Shown here in pieces: positions 5,800 through 7,799 of a stretch of DNA of 7,799 nt. The translations under genes and the position numbers were made by a program. Origin of the DNA: Bacillota bacterium (GTDB taxonomy: Bacteria > Bacillota > Clostridia > Lachnospirales > Cellulosilyticaceae); the NCBI GenBank assembly GCA_023436395.1, contig JAEZJJ010000025.1, positions 1 through 7,799 of the forward strand, written 5' to 3'. Each line of letters begins with the position of its first letter. Positions within the stretch are counted from its first letter, which is position 1. The notes beneath the pieces are model-generated. The model saw only the letters and a list, made by a program, of their open reading frames with translations. It was not told where the DNA came from and did no database searches.

Positions 5800-6978
5800 T
5801 TATTGATTGTCTGATTTCTTTTGAACAGGTACTTTTTTAATTACTGTTTTAGTATACGTTTTTGGCTTATTATTATTCTCTACTGAGTTCTCCACTTTAG
5901 TTTCTGTCTTCTTTTCAACAGGAACTTTTTTCATAACCTTTTTAGTCGTAACTTTATTATTTTTTCTAGCTTCTTCACGTTCTTTTTCAAGTTGTGCATC
6001 AAGTTTAGCATCTTGTTTCTCTAGTATTCTATTAACAATCCATTGTTGTCCCATCATGATGATGTTACCAGCAATCCAGTATAATGCTAAACCAATAGGC
6101 ATAGTGTAAGCAAATACACCTGTCATAATAGGCATGATGATATTCATTGTTTTCATCATTGACTCAGCCGAGTTTGGAGTACCACTATTTGTGCCTGCTG
6201 CTGTTTGAGCTTGTCCATTTGTAACCATAGTAAGTTTAGTAAAAATATATGTTGAAGCACCTGCAATAATAGGAATTAAGATTACCCACCATTGTGTACT
6301 CATGAGTATACTTGGTGTATCAACTACATTGAACCCTAAGAAATTCTCAATGGTATATTTAAGGTCTAATGCAGGTCTTACAATACTTTCATTAGACCCC
6401 ATTTTACTTAAAAATTCTTGCCATTGTACTGTATTTAAATGACTTAAAAATTGACCTAATTGAACTTTATCACTTAAATCAAATGTAACTCTAGTAGTCG
6501 TTTCAATACCTTTCTTAAATGGCTCTAGTAAACTTGCATAGTTAGTAACTTTATCCATTATTGTTGCTGCTATATTAGTATATTCTACACCTAATCTTGT
6601 AATATACTTAGCTGGCTCACGTAATACATTAAAGAGAGCCATAATTAATGGTAACTGAATTAATAATGGTAAACATCCTGCAAAAGGATTAATTTTGTAT
6701 TTTTTATATAAAGCTTGCATCTCTTGGCTTTGTGCTAACTGAGATTGCTGATCTTTCTTTCCCTTATATTTGTTTTGAATCTTTTGCATTTCTGGTTGAA
6801 TCTTACTCATACCCCTAGAGGTTCTTTGTGAAGATAATTGAAGTGGTGTTAAAAGTATACGTGCTACTAATGTGAATAAGATAATAGAAATCCCCAGTGC
6901 TGCTACTGGAGTAATAAGCATAACACCATCAAAAATAACGCTGAGTATGCTACCAAAAATATCGTTAATAAATCCCAT
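5800..6978 (-). CDS. yidC: Membrane protein insertase YidC/Oxa1 family
   Basis: YidC inserts and folds membrane proteins, alone or with the Sec translocon, in the cytoplasmic membrane. I place the start at the ATG at 6976-6978 (392 residues), behind a perfect AGGAGG six bases upstream; an upstream in-frame ATG at 7038 would run 50 bases into yidD and lacks family sequence. Core membrane segments are near residues 24-46 (with R40, matching the conserved groove arginine of TVARILLTPL-type segments), 98-119 (NPFAGCLPLLIQLPLIMALF), 229-251, and 278-316 containing two segments. The extracytoplasmic loop between segments one and two of the core runs about 120-228, longer than in short Bacillus homologues. 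No lipobox cysteine is present, so it is not a SpoIIIJ-type lipoprotein. The C-terminal tail (about 320-392) is highly charged, strongly basic at the end, and carries a duplicated KKVPV motif; basic tails in some family members aid ribosome contact. It sits between yidD and jag. Confidence 0.96.
   Translation of the reverse strand: MGFINDIFGSILSVIFDGVMLITPVAALGISIILFTLVARILLTPLQLSSQRTSRGMSKIQPEMQKIQNKYKGKKDQQSQLAQSQEMQALYKKYKINPFAGCLPLLIQLPLIMALFNVLREPAKYITRLGVEYTNIAATIMDKVTNYASLLEPFKKGIETTTRVTFDLSDKVQLGQFLSHLNTVQWQEFLSKMGSNESIVRPALDLKYTIENFLGFNVVDTPSILMSTQWWVILIPIIAGASTYIFTKLTMVTNGQAQTAAGTNSGTPNSAESMMKTMNIIMPIMTGVFAYTMPIGLALYWIAGNIIMMGQQWIVNRILEKQDAKLDAQLEKEREEARKNNKVTTKKVMKKVPVEKKTETKVENSVENNNKPKTYTKTVIKKVPVQKKSDNQ
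5815..5949 (-). repeat. Two-copy basic motif in the YidC C-terminal tail
   Basis: Residues 344-357 (TTKKVMKKVPVEKK) and 375-388 (YTKTVIKKVPVQKK) align at 10 of 14 positions and are 31 residues apart. The DNA copies are 5908-5949 and 5815-5856. The spacer is rich in Asn, Glu and Lys and looks disordered. The copies look like an internal duplication, now diverged at DNA level. Confidence 0.7.
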
Positions 6979-6988
6979 TTCATTCCTC

Positions 6989-7243
6989 CTAGTTATTATT
7001 ATTGCTATTTTTAACCTTTTTCTCTGGTACTGGATCATACATTACTGGATGAAACGGATGACATTTTAATATCCTCTTTACACCAAGAAATATGCCCTTT
7101 GTAAAACCATGAATCTGGATAGCTTCGTAAGTATATTGTGAACATGTTGGAGTAAATCTACAATGTCCTCCAAGCATAGGTGATATTCCTCTTTGATAAA
7201 ATCTAATAAGTAAAAGTGCTACTTTCTTAGGAATGTTTTTCAT
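6989..7243 (-). CDS. yidD: Membrane protein insertion efficiency factor YidD
   Basis: YidD is a small membrane-associated protein that improves insertion of membrane proteins by YidC; its exact chemistry is not known. The 84 residues match the family. An N-terminal amphipathic/hydrophobic helix (about 6-22) precedes the signature GGHCRFTPTCSQY (26-38), and KCHPF (60-64) follows, giving the three conserved cysteines C28, C34 and C61. The last residues (KKVKNSNNNN) are an asparagine-rich end beyond the conserved core. The ATG at 7241-7243 has an AAAGGA ribosome site eight bases upstream. Its TAG stop overlaps the AGGAGG of yidC, and only ten bases separate the genes, which fits coupled expression of the two insertion factors. 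Confidence 0.96.
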   Translation of the reverse strand: MKNIPKKVALLLIRFYQRGISPMLGGHCRFTPTCSQYTYEAIQIHGFTKGIFLGVKRILKCHPFHPVMYDPVPEKKVKNSNNNN

Positions 7244-7294
7244 ACCTTAAATCCTTTCTGTAGCCTATAGCAATATATCACTAATATATCATTA

Positions 7295-7633
7295 TTATAC
7301 ATAAACTTTATGTTGTTTTAATAAATTTATTAATGAACTAGATATTTCTTGATAGGATGCCCCATTAGCTGCAGATCTTGCAATCACTACAAAGTCCCAA
7401 CCTTCTTTATCTATAAATTCTTCATTTAATCTATAGCTCTCTCTAATAAGCCTAGTGACTCTACTACGAACTACACTATTTCCAACTTTTTTACTCACTG
7501 AAATACCTATTCTGTTATACTGTAAATCATTCTTATATTTGTATACTACTAAATATTTATTTGCTAAAGATCTTCCTTTTCTATATACAATGCGAAAATC
7601 ATAGTTTTTCTTTAGCGACTCTGCATATTTCAT
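7295..7633 (-). CDS. rnpA: Ribonuclease P protein component
   Basis: RnpA is the basic protein subunit that binds RNase P RNA and the 5' leader of precursor tRNAs. The 112 residues are a normal length. The signature block is at about 42-65 (IGISVSKKVGNSVVRSRVTR and onward to LIRES). The classical motif is RNR, but here residues 56-58 are RSR; the two arginines that contact RNA are kept and the middle Asn is Ser. F13 and the region YDFRIVYRKG (11-20) fit the conserved leader-binding face. The ATG at 7631-7633 has AGGAG eight bases upstream. The gene follows rpmH in the usual order, with a hairpin between them, and is 51 bases upstream of yidD with no clear terminator in that gap. Confidence 0.96.
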   Translation of the reverse strand: MKYAESLKKNYDFRIVYRKGRSLANKYLVVYKYKNDLQYNRIGISVSKKVGNSVVRSRVTRLIRESYRLNEEFIDKEGWDFVVIARSAANGASYQEISSSLINLLKQHKVYV

Positions 7634-7658
7634 ACCTAGTACTCCTAAATTTTATAGC

Positions 7659-7688
7659 AAAACAAGGCCACCTAAGCGGCCTTGTTTT
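7659..7688 (-). terminator. Hairpin between rpmH and rnpA, possible attenuator
   Basis: Bases 7678-7688 pair perfectly with 7659-7669 (11 bp, GGCC at the top, eight-base loop). On the minus strand the second arm ends in TTGTTTT but is followed by GCTATAAAA, so the U run is weak. It may be a partial terminator or an mRNA processing or stability structure that keeps L34 much more abundant than RnpA. The rpmH stop codon (7687-7689) overlaps the first arm, and the rnpA ribosome site lies just downstream. Confidence 0.6.
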
Positions 7689-7799
7689 ATGCTGTTAGTT
7701 TTTTTCTACCTTTTGCTCTTCTTCTAGCGAGTACCGCTCTACCATTTTTAGTTCTCATTCTTTTACGAAAACCATGTTCTTTACTTCTTTGACGTTTCT
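7687..7799 (-). CDS. rpmH: Large ribosomal subunit protein bL34, 5' end cut by window edge
   Basis: L34 is a very small, very basic protein of the large ribosomal subunit. The window holds the last 36 residues, from KRQRSKEHGFRKRM through NGRAVLARRRAKGRKKLTA, followed by TAA at 7687-7689. The family is about 44 residues long, so roughly the first eight (the MKxTFQPK-like start) lie beyond 7799. It is the first gene of the conserved operon, and in most Firmicutes dnaA and oriC lie just upstream, which would be to the right of this window. Confidence 0.95.
   Translation of the reverse strand, partial: KRQRSKEHGFRKRMRTKNGRAVLARRRAKGRKKLTA

Noticed and set aside
5060..5840. Three plus-strand open frames opposite jag and yidC
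   Set aside because: They are antisense shadows of well-supported genes; their Ser/Ile/Leu-rich composition is what the reverse of such coding sequence gives.
6979..7038. Twenty-residue upstream extension of YidC
   Set aside because: It overlaps the end of yidD and encodes a basic stretch unlike the family, while a perfect AGGAGG sits six bases before the ATG at 6978.
6872..7069. Plus-strand open frame of 65 codons opposite yidC and yidD
   Set aside because: It lies antisense to two recognised genes and shows no family motif or convincing ribosome site.
1..7799. CRISPR array, insertion sequence or prophage remnant
   Set aside because: No regularly spaced repeats, transposase-like frames or long terminal inverted repeats were seen; the gene order is conserved housekeeping.

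Overview
The window looks like chromosomal DNA from a low-GC Gram-positive anaerobe of the class Clostridia, probably in or near the Lachnospirales. The genes are AT-rich, the Shine-Dalgarno sites are strong (AGGAGG, AGGAG), and the conserved gene block rpmH-rnpA-yidD-yidC-jag-mnmE-mnmG-rsmG is arranged as it is next to the replication origin in Firmicutes. A guess at a Cellulosilyticum-like genus is only an impression from protein style and is not proven here.

All protein genes lie on the minus strand, so the operon reads from right to left. At the right edge is the 3' part of rpmH (ribosomal protein L34). It is followed by rnpA (RNase P protein), yidD and yidC (membrane protein insertion), jag/khpB (RNA-binding KH/R3H protein), mnmE and mnmG (which together modify the tRNA wobble uridine), and rsmG (16S rRNA m7G methyltransferase). 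The theme is translation: making ribosomes, maturing tRNA, and inserting the products into the membrane. A 14-bp hairpin closes the operon after rsmG. Two internal hairpins, one between rpmH and rnpA and one between jag and mnmE, probably set unequal expression along it. In both, the upstream gene's stop codon lies in the hairpin's first arm.

Left of rsmG, where many Firmicutes have noc and soj/spo0J (parAB), there is instead a single small DUF2809 membrane-protein gene between two terminators.

The leftmost ~370 bases hold no credible protein gene. They are clearly richer in GC (about 41%, and about 49% in the first 120 bases) and full of long complementary segments. These include a 15-bp stem, a 16-bp stem, a possible 9-bp pseudoknot across the second stem, and a closing stem, followed at once by a perfect 16-bp terminator. 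I read this as a structured non-coding RNA on the plus strand whose 5' end may lie outside the window. I could not assign it to a known class. It is the most interesting part of the window; the rest is a well-known conserved operon with some local oddities.
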